A stretch of DNA of 37,921 nt, from positions 1 to 37,921 of the forward strand of contig JAFSTA010000078.1 in NCBI GenBank assembly GCA_017450695.1, given 5' to 3'. Both the position numbers and the translations under genes were made by a program. This document shows, in pieces, positions 7,193-15,232 of the stretch. Under the pieces are notes generated by a model, which saw nothing but the letters and a program-made list of their open reading frames with translations, was not told where the DNA came from and did not search any database. This DNA comes from Kiritimatiellia bacterium. Lineage in GTDB: Bacteria > Verrucomicrobiota > Kiritimatiellia > RFP12 > UBA1067. Position 1 is the first letter of the stretch. Each line of letters opens with the position of its first letter.

Positions 7193-7792
7193 TTACGCAT
7201 TCGGTTTGCTATCGGACGAATCGTCCGCGTCATCCTTCTGTTGTGCGGGACGGGACGGCTGGTTGCCGCCGCCGGACTTGCCGGCCGCACGCGGCGCGAG
7301 CAGGCAGCCGAGTGTTTTTCCGACCAGTTTCGGTGCCTGTTCCACGGTCGCCTTGTCGGCGCAAGCCTCGATTACCTTCTGGATCACCTCCGCGCCCAGA
7401 TCCTTGTGGGCGTTTTCGCGTCCGCGGAACTGCATCGAGACCCGGACTTTGAAACCGGACTCAAAGAAGCCCATCATCTGGCGCAACTTGTGCCCGAGGT
7501 CATTCGTGTCCACGCCGGGGTGGAACTTGATCTCCTTGACCACAACGGTCTTCTGGCTCTTGCGGGCCTGCTTCCGTTTGATGCTTTCCTCGTAACGGAA
7601 TTTCCCGTAGTCCATGATTTTGCAGACGGGGGGCTGCGCGTTGGGCGAGACCTCGACGAGATCCAGTCCCTGCGCGTCCGCCAACTTCTGCGCCTCGCGC
7701 GTGGGCATCACGCCCAGCATTTGACCATTGCTTCCGAGAACGCGAACCTCCGGAACGCGAATCTTGAAGTTAACCCTGATGAACGAAGCGAT
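7193..7792 (-). CDS. infC: Translation initiation factor IF-3, probable AUC start
   Basis: IF-3 binds the 30S subunit and checks the start codon-initiator tRNA pairing. The conserved core is plain: LGVMPTREAQ, LVEVSPNAQPPVCKIMDYGK, KEIKFHPGVD and FRGRENAHKDLG. From the first in-frame ATG (7720) the protein would lack the N-terminal beta strands. The frame stays open upstream and encodes IRVNFKIRVPEVRVLGSNGQ, which aligns with the normal IF-3 start. No ATG, GTG or TTG occurs there, and an in-frame TGA lies at 7798-7796. The only well-placed codon is ATC at 7792-7790, 3 nt after GGAGGTGA (7803-7796). A rare start codon is a known IF-3 autoregulation device (AUU in E. coli). The protein would be 199 residues with an acidic low-complexity tail. 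It follows thrS, an ancestral gene order. Confidence 0.93.
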   Translation of the reverse strand: MASFIRVNFKIRVPEVRVLGSNGQMLGVMPTREAQKLADAQGLDLVEVSPNAQPPVCKIMDYGKFRYEESIKRKQARKSQKTVVVKEIKFHPGVDTNDLGHKLRQMMGFFESGFKVRVSMQFRGRENAHKDLGAEVIQKVIEACADKATVEQAPKLVGKTLGCLLAPRAAGKSGGGNQPSRPAQQKDDADDSSDSKPNA

Positions 7793-7826
7793 AGCTCACC
7801 TCCATTGTTGGACCGCAGCTGCGGTC
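7790..7826 (-). promoter_or_regulatory. infC translation start region: perfect SD, AUC codon, 16-nt palindrome
   Basis: Reading the minus strand, a perfect palindrome GACCGCAGCTGCGGTC (7826-7811) is followed by CAACAAT, then GGAGGTGA (7803-7796), then GCT and the ATC start codon (7792-7790). The Shine-Dalgarno sequence is unusually complete, as expected where a weak start codon must be used. The palindrome can form a 6-bp hairpin with an AGCT loop just upstream of the ribosome site. Confidence 0.7.
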
Positions 7827-7852
7827 ACTTTCTTTCCTTTGTTTTTGTACCC

Positions 7853-9589
7853 CTATGCCTTCAAGGATTCCTTGAACAGCTTCCGGAATTCCTCCAGCGT
7901 CATCGCGCCGAGGTCTCCCTTTTCACGGCTGCGAACCGAGACGACGCCCGCCTCGATGTCGCGCTTTCCGATGATGACCATGAACGGCACCTTCTCCAGC
8001 TGCGTCCGCCGGATCTTCGCGCCGAGCTTGTCACTCTCCTCATCCACCGTCACGCGGATGTCTTCGTCCAGCAGACGGTCGCGCAGCTCGCGCGCGAACT
8101 CCGCCTGTCCGGAAGTGATCGGGAGGATGCGCACCTGCTCCGGCGACAGCCAGGTCGGGAACGCGCCTCCGTAATGTTCGATCAAGATTCCGAAGAACCG
8201 CTCCAGGCTGCCGAGCAGCGCGCGGTGTACCATGTACGGCTGGTGTTCCTTGCCGTCCTCGCCCACGTAGCAGAGGTTGAAGCGTTCCGGCAGGTTGAAG
8301 TCGAACTGCACGGTGCCCAGCTGCCACGGGCGCCCCAGCGCGTCCTTGATCTTCAGGTCGATCTTCGGCCCGTAGAAGGCGCCGCCGCCCTCATCAACCT
8401 GGTAGGCGATCCCTTCCGCCTCCAGCGCCTGGCGCAGGGAGTCGGTCGCCTGGTTCCAGCGCGCCTCCTCGCCGACCGAATGCTCGGGGCGTGTGCTGAG
8501 GTAGGCGCTGATGTCGGTGAACCCGAAACGGTGCAGGATAGCCAGCGCGAACTTCACGGTGAACTTGATCTCCTCGACGATCTGCTCCGGCGTGCAGAAG
8601 ATGTGCGCGTCGTCCTGCGTGAACCCGCGCACGCGAAGCAGCCCGTGGCGCACGCCCTCTTTCTCGTACCGATAGACCGTGCCCAGCTCGGCGAAGCGGA
8701 GCGGCAGGTCGCGGTAACTGTACCGCCGCGTCTTGTAGATTTCGATGTGGAACGGGCAGTTCATCGGCTTCACGTAGTACGGCTCGACCGTGCGCGAATC
8801 ACCGTCGCCCTCCGCCACGCTCATGGAGGGGAACATGCTCTCCTTGTAGAACCCCAAATGCCCGCTCGTCTCCCACAGGTAGCTGCGCCCGATGTGCGGC
8901 GTGAAGACCATCTGGTAGCCCGCCTTGAAATGCTGCTTGCGCCAGTAGTCCTCGATCGCGATACGGATACGCGCCCCTTTCGGGTGCCAGAGCGCGAGAC
9001 CGGGACCGATGGAATCGCTGATGCTGAACAGATCCAGCTCCTTGCCGAGACGACGGTGGTCGCGGCGCTTCGCCTCCTCGATCCACGCCAGCTTCGCCTC
9101 GATGTCCTTCTCCGAGGCCTCCGCCATGCCGTAGAGACGCTGCAGCATCTTGTTCTTCTCGTCGCCGCGATAGTAAGAACCGGCGATGGAGAGGATTTTG
9201 ACCGCCCCGATCTTGCCGGAACTCTCGACGTGAGGGCCTCGGCAGAGATCCACGTATTCGCCCGTGTAATAAACCGTGATCAGCTCCCCTTCGGGAACGT
9301 CCGCCAAGCGCTCCAGCTTATAGGGCTGGTCTTTGAAAATTTCCTTCGCCTCCTCGCGCGTCACCTCCTTGCGCTCAAAGGGGAGGTCGGCGGCAATGAT
9401 CTTCCGCATCTCTTCCTCAATCTGCGGGAAATCCTCCGGCGTCAACCTGTGCTCCAGGTCGAAATCGTAATAGAAACCCTCATCGGTCGCCGGACCGATG
9501 TCAATCTTCGCATCCTTGTACAAACGGCAGACGGCGGCAGCCATCACATGGGCCGCGCTGTGCCGCATCATCATCAAACTATCGTCCAC
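7853..9589 (-). CDS. thrS: Threonine--tRNA ligase lacking the N-terminal TGS domain
   Basis: Class II synthetase that charges tRNA-Thr and edits mischarged serine. The 578-residue protein starts directly at the editing domain. The HxxxH motif is HSAAH at residues 10-14, and CRGPH completes that site. The catalytic core has the zinc ligands MNCPFH, the His in DDAHIF and the His in VHRALLGS, and motif 2 is RVRGFTQDD. The C-terminal anticodon-binding domain ends in GAMTLEEFRKLFKESL. E. coli ThrRS is about 60 residues longer because of an N-terminal TGS domain, which is absent here. The start GTG at 9589 follows GGAGG (9599-9595) by 5 nt. The gene precedes infC by 60 nt, but rpmI and rplT do not follow. 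Confidence 0.96.
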   Translation of the reverse strand: MDDSLMMMRHSAAHVMAAAVCRLYKDAKIDIGPATDEGFYYDFDLEHRLTPEDFPQIEEEMRKIIAADLPFERKEVTREEAKEIFKDQPYKLERLADVPEGELITVYYTGEYVDLCRGPHVESSGKIGAVKILSIAGSYYRGDEKNKMLQRLYGMAEASEKDIEAKLAWIEEAKRRDHRRLGKELDLFSISDSIGPGLALWHPKGARIRIAIEDYWRKQHFKAGYQMVFTPHIGRSYLWETSGHLGFYKESMFPSMSVAEGDGDSRTVEPYYVKPMNCPFHIEIYKTRRYSYRDLPLRFAELGTVYRYEKEGVRHGLLRVRGFTQDDAHIFCTPEQIVEEIKFTVKFALAILHRFGFTDISAYLSTRPEHSVGEEARWNQATDSLRQALEAEGIAYQVDEGGGAFYGPKIDLKIKDALGRPWQLGTVQFDFNLPERFNLCYVGEDGKEHQPYMVHRALLGSLERFFGILIEHYGGAFPTWLSPEQVRILPITSGQAEFARELRDRLLDEDIRVTVDEESDKLGAKIRRTQLEKVPFMVIIGKRDIEAGVVSVRSREKGDLGAMTLEEFRKLFKESLKA

Positions 9590-9661
9590 AACTACCTCCT
9601 ACCGGTAGGACACACAAACGTCCGCCGGTGAAATTCGTTACAGGTTTATCAGAAAGCCATT

Positions 9662-9690
9662 ATTTTCGGGGAAAAGCGGACAAAAGTCAA
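9662..9690 (-). promoter_or_regulatory. Candidate promoter of thrS-infC
   Basis: On the minus strand TTGACT (9690-9685) and GAAAAT (9667-9662) are 17 bp apart. The leader would be about 65 nt. It contains a palindrome, CCTACCGGTAGG (9610-9599), that overlaps the thrS Shine-Dalgarno GGAGG, so translational control is possible but unproven. Confidence 0.5.
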
Positions 9691-9844
9691 GCCCGATCTG
9701 CGAGGAATCAGAAGGAGGCGGGGAAGTGGCACGGGGTGCGTCTCGCGTGTCGCATGTCAGGAGGGGAGGGGCGCGCCCCGTCCTATGCAAGGCTACGGAG
9801 GACCGGCAAACACGACCCAATTCGGGCAACGAGGACGTTACCCC
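9691..9844. other. Intergenic stretch without a gene
   Basis: No coding or RNA gene is seen. It holds GGGGCGCGCCCCGTC near 9767, resembling the 127-bp satellite, and two CCC(A/G)ATTCGGG inverted repeats near 9818 and 9848 that lead into hairpin array C. Confidence 0.5.
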
Positions 9845-9847
9845 TCC

Positions 9848-9992
9848 CGATTCGGGCTAAGTCAACTTAGAGCCAATGGCTCACTTAGGACGAAGTCCAC
9901 TTGCCAACTTAGGGGCATAGCCCCATTTAGGGCGTAGCCCACTTAGGACCAAAGGTCCATTCAGCGGCACCGCCGCAGGAGTGCCGCTTCCC
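9848..9992. repeat. Hairpin array C (hexamer-spaced mini-hairpins)
   Basis: One CTAAGT (9857-9862) is followed by a run of ACTTAG-type spacers at 9865, 9883, 9907, 9925 (ATTTAG), 9941 and 9959 (ATTCAG). Between them lie perfect hairpins: GAGCC/GGCTC loop AAT, GGAC/GTCC loop GAA, GGGGC/GCCCC loop ATA, GGGC/GCCC loop GTA and GGACC/GGTCC loop AAA. A larger GCGGCAC/GTGCCGC inverted repeat ends the array (9964-9988). The spacer direction read from the 3' end of the neighbouring minus-strand gene is CTAAGT/CTAAAT. Confidence 0.9.
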
Positions 9993-9997
9993 CGAAA

Positions 9998-10091
9998 GTC
10001 GACGGCGAGGGCGCCGTCGCTACGCAGCGGGCGCGACACGCATACTAGCCTCTCAGCTTTTCAGCTTCTCAGCTGGCGCGAAGCGCCCCGC
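9998..10091. repeat. Satellite fragment plus CTCAGC octamer/GGCGCGAAGCGCC element
   Basis: Bases 10001-10029 are an exact inverted copy of a 29-bp block of the 127-bp satellite at 37108-37136. From 10050 octamers of the GCTTCTCA type lead into GGCGCGAAGCGCC (a 5-bp stem with a GAA loop, about 10075-10087) directly beside the stop codon of the next gene. The same octamer-hairpin unit recurs at 15178-15222, 31206-31383 and 37525-37573. Confidence 0.85.
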
Positions 10092-13000
10092 TTACCGGAC
10101 CGACAGGACGAGTCCGCCCTTTCTCCCGTAGCACAGCGTGTGCAAGCCGCCCTGTACCCGGACGAAGAAGTGGCGTCCGTCCGCATCGGATCCGGAGGGA
10201 TAGCTGACATTCGCCGTCGTCTTCGCGATCGGCACGAATCGATTCGTTGTCCAGTCCACGCCGTTTGTCGCCGGCAGAACGACACCCGCCTCGAACGCGA
10301 TGTTCCCGCCGAACGTCGCGTTCGGCACGTCGATCGTCGAGCCGGACGCCACCCGCAGACCGCCCGCGAACGTGGAGGATGAGGTGAACGTGCCGTTCGA
10401 CACGACTACGTCGCCACTGAACGACTGGTTGCCCGTCAGCGTCAGTTTCCCGCCGCCCATCTTTACGAGGCCGCCCGTGCCTTTCATGCCCACGTCCGCC
10501 GTCACGTCGAAGGCGTTGGAAATGACGAGTCCGTTTGCTCCGAGCGTCGGCGACGGCAGTCCCGACGGCATGAAGTTCACCGCCTCCGCCTTCGGCACGA
10601 GTGTCGCGCCGTCGAAGAGGATGGAGGAGTCGGCTTTCTTGTTCTTGTAGATGAAATTCGAGAGATAGACAACGGTGTTCTTCAACACCAGCGTCTGGGT
10701 GCTGTAGTTGCTGCTGCCGTAGGCGAACTGGATGGCCGAGCACGTCAGCACGGAGTTCGTCAACGCCAGCACGGACACCGCCTTGCTGTTGTTGGAGAGG
10801 TAGAGCGGATAGTTGCCGACATCAATGATGCCGCCGTCGCCGATCAGCGAACCGCTGGAGGTGTGCCCGACGAACCACTCACGCTTCGCGACGAAACGCC
10901 CTCCGTTCAACACCTCCAGCGAGGAAACGCCGTCATTGGCGCCAAGCACGTGGTTGTTGCCCGCAAACGTGTTCGTGTACGTTCCGCCGTCAATCGTGAG
11001 ATGGGCGCCATATTGGAGGTAGATACGCGAGGCGTAAGAGACGAGCGAACCCTTTCCGAATGTGAAGGCCGTTCCGTTCAGGCGCTGTTCATCGCTCCCG
11101 GAGATTTTCACCGTGCCGTTGCGGATCTCGCCGCCGTCACGGAATGACTCCGTGCCATTCCCTGCCTGCGTGACGGCAAAGGTCTGCACGGCGCCGCCGA
11201 GATCGAGGACGCCGGAGATCACGTTCGTGTTCACCGCCGTCGAGAAGGGATTCGTCACGCAGTTCGCGTTCTCCAGTACGAATGCCGCCCCGTTCGCGAC
11301 CGTAATCGGAACGTTGTCGAAGCACGCCGTCTCGACGTTGGCCGTATGGCAGCCGAATCCGGCCGTGATACTCCCCAGGCGAAGGCCGTTCGCGCAGTCG
11401 AAGATGGAGTAACCGCCGACGCTGAAAATAACATGGTCGCAGACGAAGACCGGGTCGTTGATGTTCCAGTTCCCCGCAGTCGTCCACTTCGCGTCCGCGC
11501 CGGCTCCCGTCCACACATGGGTCTTCGGATTGAACGTGACCGTCAGCGCGCCGCCTTCCACAAAGCCAACCGTGCAGGCCGGGTCGATCTCGAGGCGGCT
11601 CAGGGTGGCCGCATCCAGTCCGGATGAAAACAGCGTGTAGGGTCTGTTCGGCTCCGGGTAACCGGCGGAGACGTCGAACGTGATCGAGACCTTGCCGTCC
11701 GTGTTCGCGTCGAGAACCAGCGCGATGTTCGTGGATGCGAACCCGCCCTCCGGCGAGAAGCCCAGCCGCAGCGTCGTGCCGTCGGCCATCGCGATTCGCG
11801 CCGCATCCGGGAAGGAGGCGCCCGGATTCAACGCCAGCGTACCCTTCCGCACGTCGATGCCGCCCGTGAACGTGCTTGGTCCCGCAAGCGTCAGTGCGCC
11901 GATGCCTTCTTTCACGAGACCGCCCACGCCGGCCATCCCCTTGGCGATGGTGATGTCATACTCGTTGGTGATGGTCAATCCGCCCGCGCCGATCGTCGGC
12001 ATGGGCATGTTCGCGTTACCCGGTATGAAGTCGGTCGCGGCCGCTTTCGGCACGAGCGTCACGCCGTCGAGGAGGAACGAGGAGGCCGCATTCGTCCGTT
12101 GCCCGACGAATTTGGAAAGGTTGAGGACTGTATCCTTCAGGCTCACGGTCTGCACGCCAACGGCGGTTCCCGATGAATAGCCGAACAGGAATCTGCCGCA
12201 CGTGAGCGTGGAGTTTGTGAGCGCCAGAACGGACCCGTTATAAATCGACATGTAAAAGGCATTGTCGCCCACGTCGATCACGGCATCCTCGCCGACCATT
12301 GTCGCATTGGCGTTGAATCCCAGCCAAATTTCACTTGTCGCCAGAAAACGTCCGCCGTTCCGCAGAACTATGATCCCTTCGTGATTTCTGCCGATTGGAT
12401 TGTTGCCGAAATCGGGATCGGCGTATGTGGTGTTTAAGGTTCCGGCATCGACGACGATAGATGCGTTGTCGAGACTGAGACGCAGCGGTCCTACGACAGT
12501 TGCACCTGTACCGACCGTGAAGCTCGTATTCTTGAAGAGGGCGTCCGAGGTCGGATTGACCGTTAGCGTTCCGTTGCGGATTTCACACCCGTCGCGGAAG
12601 AACCCCGTATCGTTACCGGCCGTCGTGGTCGTAATGGTCTGCGTGGCGCCGCCGAGATCAAGGAGGCCGCCGACCGCATTCTCGTTCGCCACCGTCGAGA
12701 ACGGGTTGGTCACGCCCTCCGCGTTCTCCAGCACGAACGCCGCTCCGTTCGTGACCACAAGAGGCGCGTTGGCGAAAGACGCCGTCGCGACATTCGCCGT
12801 ATGGCAGCCGGAGTTGACGGTGATGTCCCAGAAGGGAAGCCCGTCCGTACCATCGAAGACGGAGTGACTGTCCGTGCCGCCGAACACGACCCGGTCGAGC
12901 GGGCCGAGCGCACGGTTCACGTCCCAGTTATCCGTTGTCGTCCATTTCTCGTCCGCGCCGCCGCCCGTCCACACGCGCGTGGTCGGCGTGTGCTCAAGCG

Positions 13001-14585
13001 TAACCGTCAGCGCGCCATCTTGCGCAAAGGCGAACGTAAAGGCCTTGTCTGGAACCACCGAAATGCGGTTGTTCAGGGTTGCCGCGTCCAGCCCGGGCGC
13101 GAGCAGCCTGTATGTCCGGCCTTCTTCCGGGAAACCGTCGGTCAGATCGAACTCGATCGTGACCTTGCCGTCCGTGTTCGCGTCGAGAGCCAGCGTAAGG
13201 TTCGTCGTGGCGAACTCGTAACCCGGCAGGTATTTCACCTTGAGCTTCGTACCGTCGGCCATCGCCAGCGTCGAATTCGCGAAGGACGCGCCCGCGTCGA
13301 TCGCCAACGTCCCCGTCCTCACCTCGATGCCGCCAGTAAACGTGTTCACGCCGGAAAGCGTCAACGTGGATTTGCCCGCCTTCACGAAACGTCCCGTACC
13401 CGCCATCCCCTTGGCGATCGCGACGTCGTAGTTGTTGGAAACGACCAGCCCACCCGCGCCGATCGTCGGCGTCGGAATCTTATTGCTTGCCGGCAGAAAG
13501 TCTGTCCGAGCCGATTTCGGCACGAGCGTCGCTCCGTCGAAAAGAATGGACGAACTCGGATTCATTACCACCCCGCTAAATCGAGTCACGTTGGCAACGG
13601 AATCCTTTAAGATCAAAGTCTGTTTGCCAGGGGAGGCGTAACTGGATCCTGTATCATATCCGAACTGTACCACTCCGCACGTGAACGTGGAATTCGTCAA
13701 GACCAGGACGGATTGTATGTTGTTATAGATCGAGAATAGAATGTTTTGCCCGCCAAGATCGATCATACCATGATCGCCAACCATCGTTGCGTGAGAGGTA
13801 AAGCCGACCCATACGGGGGCGGCGGTCACGATGAACTTTCCTCCATTTTGTGCCACCACATCCACATTGCCGACAACGTTGTTGAGCTTTTCCCCGATCG
13901 GATGATTGTTGTTCGAGGAGGTGACGTGTGTAGTCCTGAACGTTCCGCCATCAACTACAAGTTTCGCGCCGTTACGAAAACGAACACGTATGGCGCCATA
14001 CAGATTTGCGCCTGGACCGACCGTAAAAGTCGTGTTGGGGAAATAGGCTGTTGTTGCCAGAGTGTTTGTCACCAGTCCGTTCCTTATCTCGCCTCCGTTG
14101 CGGAAGAATCCCACGTCGTTGCCCATCGTATCCGCGATGGTCTGCTTGGCACCGCCGAGATCGAGGAGGCCGGCGACGGCATTCGCGTTCTGATTGGTCG
14201 AGAACGGGTTTGTCCGCGAGCCCGCGCCTGAAAGCGCGAACTTCGCGCCGCTCGCGACCGTGATCGGCTTGTACGTGAAGGTGGCCGACGAGACGTTGAC
14301 CGTCCACGCGCCCGACGGTACGGCGATGTTCGCGAAATTCCCAGTATCGTAGATGATCGTGTCAGAGGACAGCGTACCCGTCTGGAATTGCGCCGTGTCG
14401 CTGGCGGTCATCGCCTGCGCGGGATCCCAGTTCCCCGTCGTTGACCACTTCTTGTTTGCCCCGTTCCCCGTCCAAGTGAGCGTTTCCGCACGGAGCGAAA
14501 CTGAAAATCCCAGCACGAGGGTGAATACCCCCCCCTGCACCAAAACCGCATTCAACCTTGACAGAAGCGAACCCCGTTTCTTCAT
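10092..14585 (-). CDS. Giant secreted protein with autotransporter-type beta-strand repeats
   Basis: A 1497-residue exported protein. The signal peptide MKKRGSLLSRLNAVLVQGG... is cut after about LRA (residue 33). Three homologous blocks of about 475-500 residues begin at residues about 36, 538 and 1023. Each starts WTGxGAxxKWxTxxNW, contains a LDLGGAxQTI strand and a LALTNSTLTC strand, and ends with an autotransporter-associated beta-strand repeat of the form LTLSGxxTFTGGIEVRTGTL. No outer-membrane translocator is visible; the chain ends GGLVLSVR. Function is unknown; the fold suggests a long beta-helix on the cell surface or outside the cell. The start ATG at 14583-14585 has AGGAG upstream, preferred over an ATG eight codons earlier. 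A run of eight G residues falls in codons 17-20. Confidence 0.85.
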   Translation of the reverse strand: MKKRGSLLSRLNAVLVQGGVFTLVLGFSVSLRAETLTWTGNGANKKWSTTGNWDPAQAMTASDTAQFQTGTLSSDTIIYDTGNFANIAVPSGAWTVNVSSATFTYKPITVASGAKFALSGAGSRTNPFSTNQNANAVAGLLDLGGAKQTIADTMGNDVGFFRNGGEIRNGLVTNTLATTAYFPNTTFTVGPGANLYGAIRVRFRNGAKLVVDGGTFRTTHVTSSNNNHPIGEKLNNVVGNVDVVAQNGGKFIVTAAPVWVGFTSHATMVGDHGMIDLGGQNILFSIYNNIQSVLVLTNSTFTCGVVQFGYDTGSSYASPGKQTLILKDSVANVTRFSGVVMNPSSSILFDGATLVPKSARTDFLPASNKIPTPTIGAGGLVVSNNYDVAIAKGMAGTGRFVKAGKSTLTLSGVNTFTGGIEVRTGTLAIDAGASFANSTLAMADGTKLKVKYLPGYEFATTNLTLALDANTDGKVTIEFDLTDGFPEEGRTYRLLAPGLDAATLNNRISVVPDKAFTFAFAQDGALTVTLEHTPTTRVWTGGGADEKWTTTDNWDVNRALGPLDRVVFGGTDSHSVFDGTDGLPFWDITVNSGCHTANVATASFANAPLVVTNGAAFVLENAEGVTNPFSTVANENAVGGLLDLGGATQTITTTTAGNDTGFFRDGCEIRNGTLTVNPTSDALFKNTSFTVGTGATVVGPLRLSLDNASIVVDAGTLNTTYADPDFGNNPIGRNHEGIIVLRNGGRFLATSEIWLGFNANATMVGEDAVIDVGDNAFYMSIYNGSVLALTNSTLTCGRFLFGYSSGTAVGVQTVSLKDTVLNLSKFVGQRTNAASSFLLDGVTLVPKAAATDFIPGNANMPMPTIGAGGLTITNEYDITIAKGMAGVGGLVKEGIGALTLAGPSTFTGGIDVRKGTLALNPGASFPDAARIAMADGTTLRLGFSPEGGFASTNIALVLDANTDGKVSITFDVSAGYPEPNRPYTLFSSGLDAATLSRLEIDPACTVGFVEGGALTVTFNPKTHVWTGAGADAKWTTAGNWNINDPVFVCDHVIFSVGGYSIFDCANGLRLGSITAGFGCHTANVETACFDNVPITVANGAAFVLENANCVTNPFSTAVNTNVISGVLDLGGAVQTFAVTQAGNGTESFRDGGEIRNGTVKISGSDEQRLNGTAFTFGKGSLVSYASRIYLQYGAHLTIDGGTYTNTFAGNNHVLGANDGVSSLEVLNGGRFVAKREWFVGHTSSGSLIGDGGIIDVGNYPLYLSNNSKAVSVLALTNSVLTCSAIQFAYGSSNYSTQTLVLKNTVVYLSNFIYKNKKADSSILFDGATLVPKAEAVNFMPSGLPSPTLGANGLVISNAFDVTADVGMKGTGGLVKMGGGKLTLTGNQSFSGDVVVSNGTFTSSSTFAGGLRVASGSTIDVPNATFGGNIAFEAGVVLPATNGVDWTTNRFVPIAKTTANVSYPSGSDADGRHFFVRVQGGLHTLCYGRKGGLVLSVR
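14528..14535 (-). repeat. G8 tract inside signal-peptide codons
   Basis: Eight consecutive G residues on the coding (minus) strand span the end of codon 17 to the start of codon 20 (CAG GGG GGG GTA) of the 1497-residue gene. Gain or loss of one base would shift the frame at the very start of the protein. Confidence 0.9.
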
Positions 14586-14673
14586 CCCGTGAACTCCTTT
14601 CCGCCCCATACCGCGAAGATGGGGTGATCGACCGGAAAATAATCAACTCAACACAACAAAATAAGCAAAGACC

Positions 14674-14702
14674 ATTGTAGCATGATAACGCCCAGTTGTC
14701 AA
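14674..14702 (-). promoter_or_regulatory. Strong sigma70-type promoter of the 1497-residue gene
   Basis: On the minus strand a perfect TTGACA (14702-14697) and TACAAT (14679-14674) are exactly 17 bp apart. Transcription would begin near 14667, giving a leader of about 80 nt. Confidence 0.85.
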
Positions 14703-14967
14703 TTCCGATTTTCACCCGGCGGGGTACCGTTTTGAGACTTCACCACGTTGAGACTTCACCACGGAATACACGGAAAATACCGCGGAGGGCGCTTCGCGCG
14801 ACCACGAAAACCTGACGCAGGGCGGCACAGCTATACCGCGCACGGCGGAAGGCGCCTCCGGACGGACTGGAAGCCCGCTACGGATCCTTCGCGACGCGAA
14901 CGGACTGACAGCCCTGTGAACCATCTAGAATGACTAGAAGTTCTAGAACCTCTAGCCTTGCCTCTAA
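14703..14967. other. Intergenic stretch with short repeats
   Basis: No gene is seen. TTGAGACTTCACCACG is repeated in tandem at 14732-14747 and 14748-14763. It runs into CACGGAATACACGGAA, half of the CCACGGAA inverted repeat found at 22494-22563. At 14924-14956 CTAG occurs four times in about 30 bp, around the palindrome CTAGAAGTTCTAG (14934-14946). Confidence 0.6.
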
Positions 14968-15178
14968 GTTTGAGGTTGGGGGGTTGGGCAATCGATTGCA
15001 ATCGATAGCAGTCGATCGCGATCGATCATTCGCGACTCCCTATTGCCTGAACCGATCCCCGTTCCCATTCCCGCCGCAGTTTAAGGTTGGGTGGTTAGGC
15101 AATCGATAGCAGTCGATCATGATCGATCATTCGCGACTCCCGACTGCCTGAACCGATCCCCATTTCCATTCCCGCGCT
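14968..15178. repeat. Two direct copies of the TCGAT decamer element
   Basis: Each copy has GGTTGGG-type DNA, then exact 10-bp units with a TCGAT core, then TTCGCGACTCCC and CCTGAACCGATCCCC. Copy 1 has four decamers (14989, 14999, 15009, 15019). Copy 2 has three (15100, 15110, 15120). A third, inverted copy with three decamers is at 18227-18345 on the other side of pta-etfBA. Confidence 0.9.
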
Positions 15179-15222
15179 GGCGCTTCGCGCCCCTTGCTTT
15201 TCAGCTGGCGCGAAGCGCCCGT
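15178..15222. repeat. GGCGCGAAGCGCC hairpins beside etfA
   Basis: Two hairpins of opposite orientation, GGCGCTTCGCGCC and GGCGCGAAGCGCC, flank CTTTTCAGCT just past the 3' end of etfA. They may serve as its transcript end; no T run follows. Confidence 0.7.
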
Positions 15223-15232
15223 CCGCCCGTCG

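Noticed and set aside
9599-9610. Translational operator of thrS
   Set aside because: The palindrome CCTACCGGTAGG overlaps the ribosome site but leaves no loop for a stable hairpin, and without the TGS domain the E. coli mechanism cannot be assumed.
7241-9631. 796-codon plus-strand open frame
   Set aside because: Antisense shadow of thrS and infC. The low-complexity Arg/Leu/Asp/Val composition is typical of mirror frames.
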